DNA of 61,399 nt from Vibrio sp. Isolate32 (lineage in GTDB: Bacteria > Pseudomonadota > Gammaproteobacteria > Enterobacterales > Vibrionaceae). The first letter of the stretch is position 1, and each line of letters opens with the position of its first letter. Shown in pieces: positions 37,122-45,836 of the stretch. The notes under the pieces are model-generated. The model saw only the letters and a program-made list of their open reading frames with translations. It did not search any database and was not told the DNA's origin. Made by a program: the position numbers and the translations under genes. The DNA is taken from NCBI RefSeq assembly GCF_022397955.1, contig NZ_JAKEUQ010000021.1, forward strand, positions 29,491-90,889, given 5' to 3'.

Positions 37122-37135
37122 ACTTAACATGTTAA
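37103..37135. promoter_or_regulatory. Paired TTAA palindromes (candidate operators)
   Basis: TTAATATATTAA (37103-37114) and TTAACATGTTAA (37124-37135) are perfect 12-bp palindromes with starts exactly 21 bp apart, two helical turns. One covers the promoter spacer, the other starts just after the -10. That placement suits a repressor dimer pair (HpaR/MarR- or TetR-like), but the region is AT-rich, so chance cannot be excluded. Confidence 0.45.
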
Positions 37136-37205
37136 TTAAATGTTTAAGTGCTTGGCGCTTAAGTAAAAGTGATAAATGTCACCATCGCAAACGAAAGGAA
37201 CTCGA

Positions 37206-38009
37206 ATGTTAACAGAAGAGCAAGTTCAGGTCGCCGCAGAGCGACTTTATAAAGCAGAAAAAAATCGAGAGCAAATTCCTGCTCTAACATTAGATTATCC
37301 AAAAATGTCGATGGATGACGCATACAAAATTCAGAGCCGTTGGGTTGAGCGCAAGAAGAACGAAGGCGCAGAGGTTAAAGGTTACAAGATCGGTTTAACT
37401 TCACGAGCAATGCAGATGGCGGTCAACATTGATCAGCCTGACTATGGTGTATTACTTGATGACATGTTTTTTTCGGATGGCGCGCAGATCCCGGTTGCCG
37501 ATTTTTTAGACCCTCGTATCGAAGTGGAATTGGCCTTTGTTCTGAAAGAAAAACTAGAAGGCGAAAATATCACCATTTTTGATGTATTGAATGCAACGGA
37601 TTATGTGATCCCCGCATTGGAACTCATTGCCGCACGTTGTTACCGAACAGACCCAGAAACAGGTTACACCCGTAAAGTGTATGACACGATTGCGGACAAT
37701 GCTGCAAATGCAGGAATCATCCTAGGTGGTCGCCCAATCAAGCCAAACGAAATTGACCTGCGTTGGGTAGGGGCAATGCTGTACTTAAATGGGCAGATTG
37801 AAGAAACTGGTCTCGCCGGAGGTGTGCTGGGGCATCCTGCAAATGGGATTTGTTGGGTGTGTAAGCGATTTGCACCACACGGAGTCTCTCTTGAGGCGGG
37901 GCAGGTTATTTTAGCTGGCTCATTTACACGACCTGTTTGCGTAAAAGAAGGGGACACTATTCATGCCGACTTTGGTTCACTTGGCGGTATTTCAGTCAAG
38001 TTTGTATAG
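37206..38009 (+). CDS. hpaH: 2-oxo-hept-4-ene-1,7-dioate hydratase HpaH
   Basis: A 267-residue Mg-dependent hydratase of the MhpD/HpaH family. It hydrates 2-oxo-hept-4-ene-1,7-dioate in the homoprotocatechuate meta-cleavage pathway. Signature parts: KGYKIGLTSRAMQ, DPRIEVELAFVL (metal-binding acids), VIPALELIAARC, and the C-terminal ILAGSFTRPVCVKEGDTIHADFG. The AAAGGAAC site precedes ATG at 37206; an in-frame GTG at 37176 has none. First gene of a nine-gene plus-strand run ending at 45775. Confidence 0.93.
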   Translation: MLTEEQVQVAAERLYKAEKNREQIPALTLDYPKMSMDDAYKIQSRWVERKKNEGAEVKGYKIGLTSRAMQMAVNIDQPDYGVLLDDMFFSDGAQIPVADFLDPRIEVELAFVLKEKLEGENITIFDVLNATDYVIPALELIAARCYRTDPETGYTRKVYDTIADNAANAGIILGGRPIKPNEIDLRWVGAMLYLNGQIEETGLAGGVLGHPANGICWVCKRFAPHGVSLEAGQVILAGSFTRPVCVKEGDTIHADFGSLGGISVKFV

Positions 38010-38018
38010 GGGGGAGTT

Positions 38019-38819
38019 ATGTTAGAAAACAAATTCAAGCTATCTCTTACTGAGCAAAACCCATTGTGGGGGTTATGGCTAGGTCTACCTGATACTAGCT
38101 GTGCAGAAATATGCGGTGGTTCAGGGTTTGATTGGGTTCTTATTGATGGTGAACACGCGTCATTTGATCTCACAAGCATTAAATATCATCTACAAGCCTT
38201 AGCCCCTTACGATGTATCACCTATCGTACGCTCAGAAGATAGCAACCCAACCTTGATCAAAAGGTTACTCGACATTGGCGCACAAACCTTATTGGTTCCG
38301 ATGGTGAACGACGCGAAGCAAGCGCAAAACGTTGTGCAATCTGCTTTTTATCCACCACTCGGTACTCGAGGAATTGGCAGTGCTTTGGCGCGCGCATCCC
38401 AGTGGAATCGAATCCCACAATATGTACATCGAGCAAATGAACAAGTTTGTATCTTAGTACAAGTGGAAACCAAAGAAGCAGTTGAAAACATTGAAGAGAT
38501 TGTTGCGATCGAGGGGATTGATGGAGTGTTCATTGGCCCGTCAGATTTGTGTGGTTCCATGGGGCACATTGGCAACCCTTCGCACCCAGACGTTGTTTCG
38601 GCTATTGATCATGCGATTGAAGTTATTCAACGCTCAGGAAAAGCTGCGGGTATTTTATCTCTCGACTCTGAACAGGCGCTAGGCTATGCCTCACGTGGAG
38701 TCAAATTCATCGGCGCTGGAGTTGACACACTATTACTTCGTCAAGGCGTTGAGCAATTGGCGAACAAACTAAAATACACCAGTGATATTAATGCTCCGTT
38801 GGTTGATAACCTCTATTAA
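38019..38819 (+). CDS. hpaI: 4-hydroxy-2-oxo-heptane-1,7-dioate aldolase HpaI
   Basis: A 266-residue class II (divalent-metal) aldolase that splits 4-hydroxy-2-oxoheptanedioate into pyruvate and succinate semialdehyde. Motifs: DWVLIDGEHASFD (His base), VQVETKEAVENIEEI (metal Glu) and DGVFIGPSDLCGSMG (metal Asp). It starts nine bases after hpaH with a strong GGGGGGAG site. Confidence 0.94.
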   Translation: MLENKFKLSLTEQNPLWGLWLGLPDTSCAEICGGSGFDWVLIDGEHASFDLTSIKYHLQALAPYDVSPIVRSEDSNPTLIKRLLDIGAQTLLVPMVNDAKQAQNVVQSAFYPPLGTRGIGSALARASQWNRIPQYVHRANEQVCILVQVETKEAVENIEEIVAIEGIDGVFIGPSDLCGSMGHIGNPSHPDVVSAIDHAIEVIQRSGKAAGILSLDSEQALGYASRGVKFIGAGVDTLLLRQGVEQLANKLKYTSDINAPLVDNLY

Positions 38820-38832
38820 GGTAGGACTTAAA

Positions 38833-39480
38833 ATGAAAATCAAATTACAAGGAAAGGTAGTGTGTGTTGCACTGAATGACAGCAAGCAACTGAATGACCT
38901 GACTGAAACATTTGAACAAGCACCCTATAAAGTGTTGCCAACGGAGCCTGTTCTTTATTTTAAGCCTCATAATACATGGAACAATGACAATCTAAATATT
39001 GAGTGGCCGCAATTAAACAACGAACTTGTGGTGGGTGCGAGCTTAGCGGTAGTGATCGGTAAGCAATGTTGTCGAGTTACGAAAAATGACGCGCTTGAGT
39101 ATATCGAAGGCTATGCACTATTACATGACTTTTCACTACCAGAGAAAAGTTATTATCGCCCAGATATCAAAGGTAAATGCATTGATAACTCTGCAACGTT
39201 ATCGCCGCCGGCGCATGTGTCTGACCTTGTTAATGTGAGAACGTTAGAGCTCGTAACTTCCGTTAATGGCCAAGTTCAGCGTACATTTCCTATCAGTCAA
39301 CAGCAACGCTCTGTTGAACAGTTGATCGAAAAAATCTCGCATATTTTGACGCTTGAAAAAGGCGACGTGATCGCTGTAGGTTTTGCAGGTGAACGCATTG
39401 CCCTTAAACCTAATGATCAGGTGATGTCGACACTTGGTGAAGCTCTATGTCTTGAAAATACCGTTGCGGGAGAAAAATAA
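38833..39480 (+). CDS. hpaG1: HpaG1, isomerase half of the HpaG pair
   Basis: A 215-residue fumarylacetoacetate-hydrolase-fold protein matching the N-terminal half of the fused E. coli HpaG (the 2-hydroxyhepta-2,4-diene-1,7-dioate isomerase part). Visible family blocks: LVVGASLAVVIGKQC, YIEGYALLHDFSLPEKSYYRPD, and the C-terminal LEKGDVIAVGFAGER. ATG at 38833 follows GGTAGG; the frame extends into hpaI without a site. The stop overlaps the next start (TAATG), so the two halves are translationally coupled. Confidence 0.88.
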   Translation: MKIKLQGKVVCVALNDSKQLNDLTETFEQAPYKVLPTEPVLYFKPHNTWNNDNLNIEWPQLNNELVVGASLAVVIGKQCCRVTKNDALEYIEGYALLHDFSLPEKSYYRPDIKGKCIDNSATLSPPAHVSDLVNVRTLELVTSVNGQVQRTFPISQQQRSVEQLIEKISHILTLEKGDVIAVGFAGERIALKPNDQVMSTLGEALCLENTVAGEK

Positions 39481-40247
39481 TGAAACGTGCACGCATCCAA
39501 TACCAACAAAAAACACTCAATGTAACGGTAAACGAAGACCTGTCAGTGGTAACAGAGGCTGGTGAGCAGATCGAAGCTGGTGCATTTGAGTGGTTAATCC
39601 CAGTAGAAAACCCTGGCACTATTTTTGCTCTTGGGCTGAACTATGCCGACCACGCTTCTGAATTAGCATTTGAGCCACCTAAGGAGCCGTTGGTTTTTCT
39701 TAAGGGAAAAAATACGCTGACGGCTCATGGTCAGCCTTCATACCGTCCAGATGATATTGAATTCATGCACTATGAGTGTGAGCTCGTTGCGGTGATTGGC
39801 AAAGAAGCAAAAAGCATTAAACGCGAAGATGCGATGGGTTATATCAGTGGCTTCACGGTGTGTAATGATTACGCTATTCGTGATTACTTAGAAAACTACT
39901 ACCGTCCAAATCTACGAGTGAAAAGCCGAGACTCTCTGTGTCCAATCGGACCATGGGTCGTTGACACGCAAGATATTGACAATGTGAACAACCTAAAGAT
40001 AGAAACACGAGTTAATGGTGAAACGACTCAGGTTGGTACAACGGCTGATATGATCTTTGATGTCTCATTCCTTGTTGAATATCTCAGTGAGTTTATGACG
40101 CTTAAACCTGGCGACTTGATTGCAACCGGGACTCCGAAAGGGCTTAAAAATATTCTCCCTGGTGATGTCGTGACCTGTGAAATAGAAAAAGTAGGTACAC
40201 TTGAGAATCCCGTTTTGGCAGAAAAAGCCTTCTACGCACAACGATAG
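39480..40247 (+). CDS. hpaG2: HpaG2, OPET decarboxylase half of the HpaG pair
   Basis: 255 residues with the full FAH catalytic domain: FALGLNYADHASE, the metal ligands in MHYECELVAVIGKEA, SGFTVCNDYAIRDY, and GDLIATGTPKGL. It matches the C-terminal half of fused HpaG, which decarboxylates 5-oxo-pent-3-ene-1,2,5-tricarboxylate. In E. coli the two halves are one protein; here, as in pseudomonads, they are separate genes. The start overlaps the stop of hpaG1 by one base. Confidence 0.92.
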   Translation: MKRARIQYQQKTLNVTVNEDLSVVTEAGEQIEAGAFEWLIPVENPGTIFALGLNYADHASELAFEPPKEPLVFLKGKNTLTAHGQPSYRPDDIEFMHYECELVAVIGKEAKSIKREDAMGYISGFTVCNDYAIRDYLENYYRPNLRVKSRDSLCPIGPWVVDTQDIDNVNNLKIETRVNGETTQVGTTADMIFDVSFLVEYLSEFMTLKPGDLIATGTPKGLKNILPGDVVTCEIEKVGTLENPVLAEKAFYAQR

Positions 40248-40322
40248 TGATCGCTTATCTGGATTTCATAAATAAAGATAATGCATAGCGATAACAGAAA
40301 AAAATAAAAGGAATTAAATATT

Positions 40323-41846
40323 ATGGCTCATCAATTTGACACCAATCTGAATTTAGCTGAGCAATACTTAAAAAAATATCGTAATCAAACTCTAGGGCAT
40401 TACATTGGCGGGGAGTGGACATTAGGTTCCAAGGGCGAAACTTTCGAAAATTTATCACCAACCAATAACGAGTCGCTTGGTAAGGTGGTAAAAGGTTCAG
40501 CAGAAGACGTAAATCAAGCCTGTATAGCAGCTCAATCGGCATTCGAAGAGTGGGCGGGTATTTCAGGTGCTCAAAGAAAGAAAATTCTGCATCACTTAGC
40601 CGACAAAATTGAACAGCGCGCTGAAGAAATTGCCTTAGTTGAGTCCATGGATTGTGGCCAGCCATTACGTTTCATGAAGCAAGCTGCCATTCGTGGTGCT
40701 GCAAACTTCCGCTTCTTCGCTGATAAATCACCAGAAGCAAAAAATGGCCTGTCTTTACACCAAGACGAACATACCAACTACACAGTTCGTACTCCGATTG
40801 GCCCTGTTGGGGTTATTACGCCTTGGAATACACCTTTTATGCTATCAACATGGAAGATTGCACCAGCGCTTGCTGCGGGTTGTACGGTTGTGCATAAACC
40901 TGCCGAGTTTAGTCCACTAACTGCTGCAATTCTTGCGGAGTGTGCTGAAGAAGCTGGCTTGCCAGTTGGTGTTTGGAACATGGTCAATGGTTTTGGCGAG
41001 GTGGCAGGTAAAACACTGACCGAGCATAAGGCTATCAAAGCGGTTGCATTTGTGGGTGAAACGGTAACTGGTTCTATGATTCAAGCGCAGGGTGCACCAA
41101 CCTTAAAACGCGTACACTTTGAACTGGGGGGTAAGAATCCCGTTATCGTATTTGATGATGCCGATTTTGATCGTGCACTTGATGCCGTAGTTTTTATGAT
41201 TTACAGCCTCAACGGTCAGCGTTGTACAAGCTCTAGTCGTTTGCTTATTCAAAAAGGGATTAAATCTAAATTTATTGAGGCACTGAAGGCTCGCGTTGAA
41301 AACATCAAGGTTGGACACCCATTAGATCCTGACACAGAGGTTGGGCCGCTTGTGCATCAATCTCATTGCAACAAAGTACTTAGCTATATGGATGCAGCAG
41401 CCGAAGATGGCGCCACAATCTCTGTTGGGGGGAAGCGAATCGATGCGTTAGGTGATGGCAACTACGTGGAACCAACGCTGTTCACCGAAGCTGACAATAC
41501 TATGCGCATAGCAAGAGAAGAGATCTTTGGCCCAGTGCTAACGTGTATTGAGTTTGATAGCGAAGAGCAAGCTGTCGAGATAGCGAACGACACGGATTAT
41601 GGCTTGTCTGCTTATATTTGGACATCGAATACAGGGCGTGCAATGCGCATTGCGAGCAAGGTTGAAGCGGGCATGATTTGGGTGAACTCAGAAAACAACC
41701 GTAACTTACCTTCGCCATTCGGTGGTGTGAAAATGTCTGGTGTTGGCCGTGATGGTGGTGATTGGAGTTTCGATTTTTATATGGAAACCAAGAACATTTG
41801 TATAGCACACGACACGCACCACGTTCCTTCATTAGGTAAGCAATAA
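40323..41846 (+). CDS. hpaE: 5-carboxymethyl-2-hydroxymuconate semialdehyde dehydrogenase
   Basis: A 507-residue NAD-dependent aldehyde dehydrogenase, close to HpaE. It oxidises the ring-cleavage semialdehyde to the acid. Motifs: VITPWNTPFM, the catalytic Glu in HFELGGKNPV, the catalytic Cys in NGQRCTSSSR, and the HpaE-typical WVNSENNRNLPSPFGG with GRDGGDWSFDFYMETK. A spacer of 75 bases precedes it with AAGGA before ATG. Confidence 0.95.
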   Translation: MAHQFDTNLNLAEQYLKKYRNQTLGHYIGGEWTLGSKGETFENLSPTNNESLGKVVKGSAEDVNQACIAAQSAFEEWAGISGAQRKKILHHLADKIEQRAEEIALVESMDCGQPLRFMKQAAIRGAANFRFFADKSPEAKNGLSLHQDEHTNYTVRTPIGPVGVITPWNTPFMLSTWKIAPALAAGCTVVHKPAEFSPLTAAILAECAEEAGLPVGVWNMVNGFGEVAGKTLTEHKAIKAVAFVGETVTGSMIQAQGAPTLKRVHFELGGKNPVIVFDDADFDRALDAVVFMIYSLNGQRCTSSSRLLIQKGIKSKFIEALKARVENIKVGHPLDPDTEVGPLVHQSHCNKVLSYMDAAAEDGATISVGGKRIDALGDGNYVEPTLFTEADNTMRIAREEIFGPVLTCIEFDSEEQAVEIANDTDYGLSAYIWTSNTGRAMRIASKVEAGMIWVNSENNRNLPSPFGGVKMSGVGRDGGDWSFDFYMETKNICIAHDTHHVPSLGKQ

Positions 41847-41911
41847 CTTTCCCTTGGCTCGCATTGGCAATCTACCAGTTACTGCGAGCCTTTTTTATAA
41901 GGAGCCAGACT

Positions 41912-42307
41912 ATGCCGCACTTTATTATGGAATTTTCACCCAATGTTGAATTGGATGTAGATATTCCAGAATTGCTGAAAGTTATTCACCGAGAGGCGAT
42001 TGATACCTGTGTATTTCCAAAAGGCGGAATTCGGACTAGGGCGGTCAAAAGTGATTACTATCTGATAGCGGATGAGGACCCCAACAATCGCTTTATTCAC
42101 TTAACCGCAAAAGTTGGGGGGGGGCGAGATTTAGCGGTTCGTCAGAAGGCTGCGGAGCGTGTGTTTGAAGTGTTTTGTCAGTTTTTAGAGCCTGTGTTTG
42201 AAAAGCAGTACATAAGCATTGGTTTTGAAATGATAGAGCTGCACCCAGAACTCAATTATAAAAAAAATAACATTCACCAAAAACTAGCGATCTCGAATAA
42301 CGCTTAA
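41912..42307 (+). CDS. hpaF: 5-carboxymethyl-2-hydroxymuconate delta-isomerase
   Basis: A 131-residue tautomerase-fold enzyme (CHMI). It begins MPHFIMEFSPN, so Pro becomes the N-terminal catalytic base after Met removal. The conserved IRTRAVKSDYYLIADEDPNN and FIHLTAKVGGGRD segments match HpaF. It isomerises 5-carboxymethyl-2-hydroxymuconate. AAGGAG precedes ATG at 41912; the frame extends upstream without a site. Confidence 0.94.
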   Translation: MPHFIMEFSPNVELDVDIPELLKVIHREAIDTCVFPKGGIRTRAVKSDYYLIADEDPNNRFIHLTAKVGGGRDLAVRQKAAERVFEVFCQFLEPVFEKQYISIGFEMIELHPELNYKKNNIHQKLAISNNA

Positions 42308-42326
42308 AAGGAACGAGAAGATTCAC

Positions 42327-43295
42327 ATGCTGCCATTGACTCATTTTCACCATGTGATATCGACTATTTTACCAGTTTTTTTCGTTATTGGCCTAGGCTA
42401 CATTGCTACTAAGTGGCGAGTGATACCAGAAAACAGTCATAAATCATTTGCAGCATTTGTCTTCAATTTTGGGTTACCTGCTGCAATATTTAGTGCATTG
42501 AGTACTAAATCTCTTAGTGAAATATGGAACGTTAATTACATTGTTGTGTATACCGTTGGGTCCTTATCAACATTTTTCCTTATTGCTATTGCAAGCTTAG
42601 CTGTGCTTAGAAAATCAGCAACAGAAAGCGTAATACTAGGCCTGGGAAGTAGCTTCTCAAATAGTTTGTTGATTGGATTTCCAATCATCTATTTTCTATT
42701 TGGTTCACAAGCCTTAGTGCCGTTTTCTCTGACTCTAGTTGTTGAGAACCTCATTATGCTGCCGTTGTTGTTGACGTTGGCAGATATGACTCATGCCAAT
42801 GCTAATAAGAGTTTAAAGCAAAAAGCCACCGAGACATTAGTCGGTCTTAGTCGGAACCCCATCGTGTTATCGATTGTTCTTGGTATGTTGGCTTCGGCAA
42901 TGGAAGTCTCCGTGCCAGAAACAATAGCTCGAATGATAGTGTTGTTAGCCAATACCGTCACAGGGGTCGCTCTGTTTACCATCGGAGCTGGCCTAGTAGG
43001 CGTTCGTTCTAAAGGCATGAAAAAAGAAATTGGTATCGTCATGTTAGGCAAACTGTTGCTTCACCCACTGTTACTTTTGGTCATGATTATGTTGTGGTTC
43101 GATCTAGAGCCGATTATGGCAGCAGTTGCGATTATATTGGCCAGTATGCCGATGTTTGGTGTCTACACAGTAATAGGGCAAAAATACAATATGGGTGGGC
43201 TATGTTCTGCCGTTTTACTCCCAACAACTCTAGTGGCGATGGTGACAATAAGCTTGGTGACCACCGGTACAATCATGATTTTTGGCTTAAATTAA
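42327..43295 (+). CDS. AEC-family permease
   Basis: 322 residues with about ten membrane helices in the auxin-efflux-carrier (AEC) pattern: LPVFFVIGLGYIATKW, an N-terminal FNFGLPAAIFSAL repeat and a C-terminal inverted repeat with FTIGAGLVG and LASMPMFGVYTVI. AEC proteins of bacteria carry malonate, malate or other organic acids. In this operon it takes the place of the MFS permease HpaX of enteric bacteria, so the substrate may be 4-hydroxyphenylacetate or a pathway acid (inference). Starts 19 bases after hpaF. Confidence 0.85.
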   Translation: MLPLTHFHHVISTILPVFFVIGLGYIATKWRVIPENSHKSFAAFVFNFGLPAAIFSALSTKSLSEIWNVNYIVVYTVGSLSTFFLIAIASLAVLRKSATESVILGLGSSFSNSLLIGFPIIYFLFGSQALVPFSLTLVVENLIMLPLLLTLADMTHANANKSLKQKATETLVGLSRNPIVLSIVLGMLASAMEVSVPETIARMIVLLANTVTGVALFTIGAGLVGVRSKGMKKEIGIVMLGKLLLHPLLLLVMIMLWFDLEPIMAAVAIILASMPMFGVYTVIGQKYNMGGLCSAVLLPTTLVAMVTISLVTTGTIMIFGLN

Positions 43296-43450
43296 CAGGT
43301 ACTTATAAATTCTTGATTCAATAAATATTTAACCCAGTAAATGTTTCATTCGAATTAGGTATCAAAACTACGTTGCCAATCAAAGAGAAATTACAAGATA
43401 TAGAGCTTCTTCACTAAAGACAGAAAGCCATACTTAAAAGGAACAGAAAG

Positions 43451-44308
43451 ATGGGAAAACTCTGCGTTGCTGCCAAAATTACTCATGTACCTACCATGTT
43501 AATGTCTGAGCAGCCTGGTCGTTTGCATGGTTGTCGTGAAGCGGCTATCAATGGTCATAAACACATCGCTCAGATGGCGAAAAATCTCAATGTGGACACC
43601 ATTGTTGTGTTAGATACACACTGGTTGGTGAATGCGGGTTACCACATAAACTCCAGGCATCAGTTCTCGGGGAACTATACCAGTAATGAATTTCCGCATT
43701 TTATTCAGAACTTGAAGTACCAATACTGTGGCAACCCTGAACTGGGTGATAAGATTGCTGATCGTGCCACTAAAAAGGGCGTTTTTACTCTCTCACACCA
43801 GGTTGAATCGCTCGATCTTGAATATGGCACCTTGGTTCCTATGCGTTATATGAATAACGACGGCCAATTTAAAGTGGTGTCCATTGCCGCTTGGTGTTCG
43901 GTACACAACATCGATTCTTCAAGAAAATTAGGTGAAGCGATTCGAGAGGCGATTGAAGAGGGCGATAGCCGTGTAATGCTATTGGCTTCGGGGTCGCTAT
44001 CACATCGAATCTGGGACAATGATGACTATGAAGCAAACAACGGCACATTTACTATTTCTAAGGAATTTAACCGACAAGTTGACTTGCGTGTGTTGGATTT
44101 GTGGGCGGAACGCGATTACGCCACTTTCCTAAAGATGCTGCCGGAGTATGCAAGCCTATGTTCTGGTGAAGGTGGGATGCATGACACGGCAATACTGTTC
44201 GGTGCTTTGGGTTGGGAGAAATATCAAGGCAAAAGCGAAGTGGTGACGGAGTACTTCCCGAGTTCAGGCACTGGGCAAGTTAACGTTGTATTTGAAATCA
44301 CAGAATAG
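43451..44308 (+). CDS. hpaD: 3,4-dihydroxyphenylacetate 2,3-dioxygenase HpaD
   Basis: A 285-residue class III extradiol dioxygenase (LigB superfamily) that opens the homoprotocatechuate ring beside the hydroxyls. It aligns along its full length with enteric HpaD: the start MGKLCVAAKITHVPTMLMSE with ligand His, TIVVLDTHWLVNAGYHI, LLASGSLSHR, and the ending SSGTGQVNVVFE. AAAAGGAACAG precedes the ATG. It is followed four bases later by the start region of the SSADH gene. Confidence 0.96.
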   Translation: MGKLCVAAKITHVPTMLMSEQPGRLHGCREAAINGHKHIAQMAKNLNVDTIVVLDTHWLVNAGYHINSRHQFSGNYTSNEFPHFIQNLKYQYCGNPELGDKIADRATKKGVFTLSHQVESLDLEYGTLVPMRYMNNDGQFKVVSIAAWCSVHNIDSSRKLGEAIREAIEEGDSRVMLLASGSLSHRIWDNDDYEANNGTFTISKEFNRQVDLRVLDLWAERDYATFLKMLPEYASLCSGEGGMHDTAILFGALGWEKYQGKSEVVTEYFPSSGTGQVNVVFEITE

Positions 44309-44317
44309 AGAGTGGGT

Positions 44318-45775
44318 ATGCAATTAAATAATCCCGACTTATTAAAAGTTCAGCGTTGTTTCATTAATGGAGAATGGTTTGCTTCACCTACACAAACAAA
44401 TGATATGGTGATAAATCCATCGACGCAACAGCCCATTGGTGAAGTGCCCAACTTGAGCGGGGCAGAAACAGAGCTTTGTATTGAATCTGCACAACGTGCA
44501 TTTGAATCATGGAGAAAAACGACGGCAGATCATAAATCAACGGTTCTCAGAAGATGGTATGATCTTATTATTGAGAATTCAGATGACCTAGCGACTATCT
44601 TGACGACTGAACAAGGTAAGCCATTTACGGAGGCCAAAGGTGAAATCGCCTACGCTGCGAGTTTTGTTTTGTGGTACAGCGAAGAAGCTAAGCGAGCTTA
44701 CGGCGAAATCATCCCAAGTCATCGTACTGACGGTAAGATAATCGTTACTAAAGAACCGGTCGGTGTCGTCGGTGCAATTACTCCTTGGAACTTTCCTGCA
44801 GCAATGATAACTCGAAAATGTGCTCCAGCTTTTGCAGCTGGATGCTCAATAGTTCTTAAGCCAGCACCAGATACGCCGTTTACAGCATTTGCATTAGCTG
44901 AGTTAGCACAGCAAGCGGGAATACCTGACGGCTTGTTTAATATTATTACGGGTGATGCTGTCGAAATTGGCGGTGTACTGACTTTGAATAGAAAAGTCCG
45001 TAAGGTTTCGTTTACAGGATCGACTAATGTCGGTCGAATTCTAATGAATCAATCAGCATCGTCTATCAAGAAAATGGCTTTGGAGCTAGGAGGAAATGCC
45101 CCGTTTATTGTATTCGAAGATGCAAATGTTGATGATGCTGTAGAGGGCGCTATAATCGCTAAATTCCGCAATGCAGGGCAAACTTGTGTCTGTCCCAACA
45201 GGCTGTTTGTTCATGAAGCGGTGTACGACGAGTTTGCTTCTAAGCTTTCAGCGCAGGTTGAAGCACTGAAAGTAGGGGATGGCTTTGAAGAGAATGTTAC
45301 GATTGGCCCTCTTATTAATACTCAAGCGGTGGAAAAAGTGCGAGCGCACGTAGATGATGCACTCCAAAAGGGGGCGGTTATTCAATGTGGTTCGTTTAAT
45401 ACACAAGGAGCTGAGCAATTCATTAAGCCGTTTGTGCTTACAGGTGTGACTGACGATATGCTGGTGGCGAACGAAGAAACATTTGGACCACTTGCTCCTT
45501 TATTTAAATTTTCAAGCGAAGAAGAAGTCGTTAAACGTGCCAATGACACAGACTCAGGCTTAGCAGGATATTTTTACACTCAAAGTTTAAGCCGAGCATG
45601 GCGAATTGGCGAGGCGCTTGAAGTAGGGATGGTTGGAATTAATGAAGGCCTCATTTCAACTGCAGCAGCACCGTTTGGGGGTGTCAAAGAGTCTGGCTTG
45701 GGGCGTGAAGGAGCAAGACAAGGCATGGACGAATTTATGGAAATGAAGTACATGTTCATGGGCGGTATCAAATAA
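44318..45775 (+). CDS. gabD: Succinate-semialdehyde dehydrogenase (GabD type)
   Basis: A 485-residue aldehyde dehydrogenase. Motifs: ITPWNFPAAMITRKCAPA, catalytic Glu in LELGGNAPF, and Cys in NAGQTCVCPNR, the GabD-type double-Cys signature. It ends EYFMEMKYMFMG-like (EFMEMKYMFMGGIK). It would oxidise the succinate semialdehyde released by HpaI, feeding succinate to the TCA cycle. ATG at 44318 follows GAGAGTGGGT; a GTG six bases earlier is the alternative. Last gene of the lower-pathway run. Confidence 0.9.
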   Translation: MQLNNPDLLKVQRCFINGEWFASPTQTNDMVINPSTQQPIGEVPNLSGAETELCIESAQRAFESWRKTTADHKSTVLRRWYDLIIENSDDLATILTTEQGKPFTEAKGEIAYAASFVLWYSEEAKRAYGEIIPSHRTDGKIIVTKEPVGVVGAITPWNFPAAMITRKCAPAFAAGCSIVLKPAPDTPFTAFALAELAQQAGIPDGLFNIITGDAVEIGGVLTLNRKVRKVSFTGSTNVGRILMNQSASSIKKMALELGGNAPFIVFEDANVDDAVEGAIIAKFRNAGQTCVCPNRLFVHEAVYDEFASKLSAQVEALKVGDGFEENVTIGPLINTQAVEKVRAHVDDALQKGAVIQCGSFNTQGAEQFIKPFVLTGVTDDMLVANEETFGPLAPLFKFSSEEEVVKRANDTDSGLAGYFYTQSLSRAWRIGEALEVGMVGINEGLISTAAAPFGGVKESGLGREGARQGMDEFMEMKYMFMGGIK

Positions 45776-45805
45776 TAGAGCTATGAGTTATCTAAACCTT
45801 CCTTC

Positions 45806-45836
45806 AAAAGAGCAGTGGTTACTGCTCTTTTTTTCT
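45806..45836. terminator. Bidirectional terminator between gabD and hpaA
   Basis: AAAAGAGCAGT / ACTGCTCTTTT perfect stem with a GGTT loop and long T run. It covers the hpaA stop codon from the other side. Confidence 0.88.
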
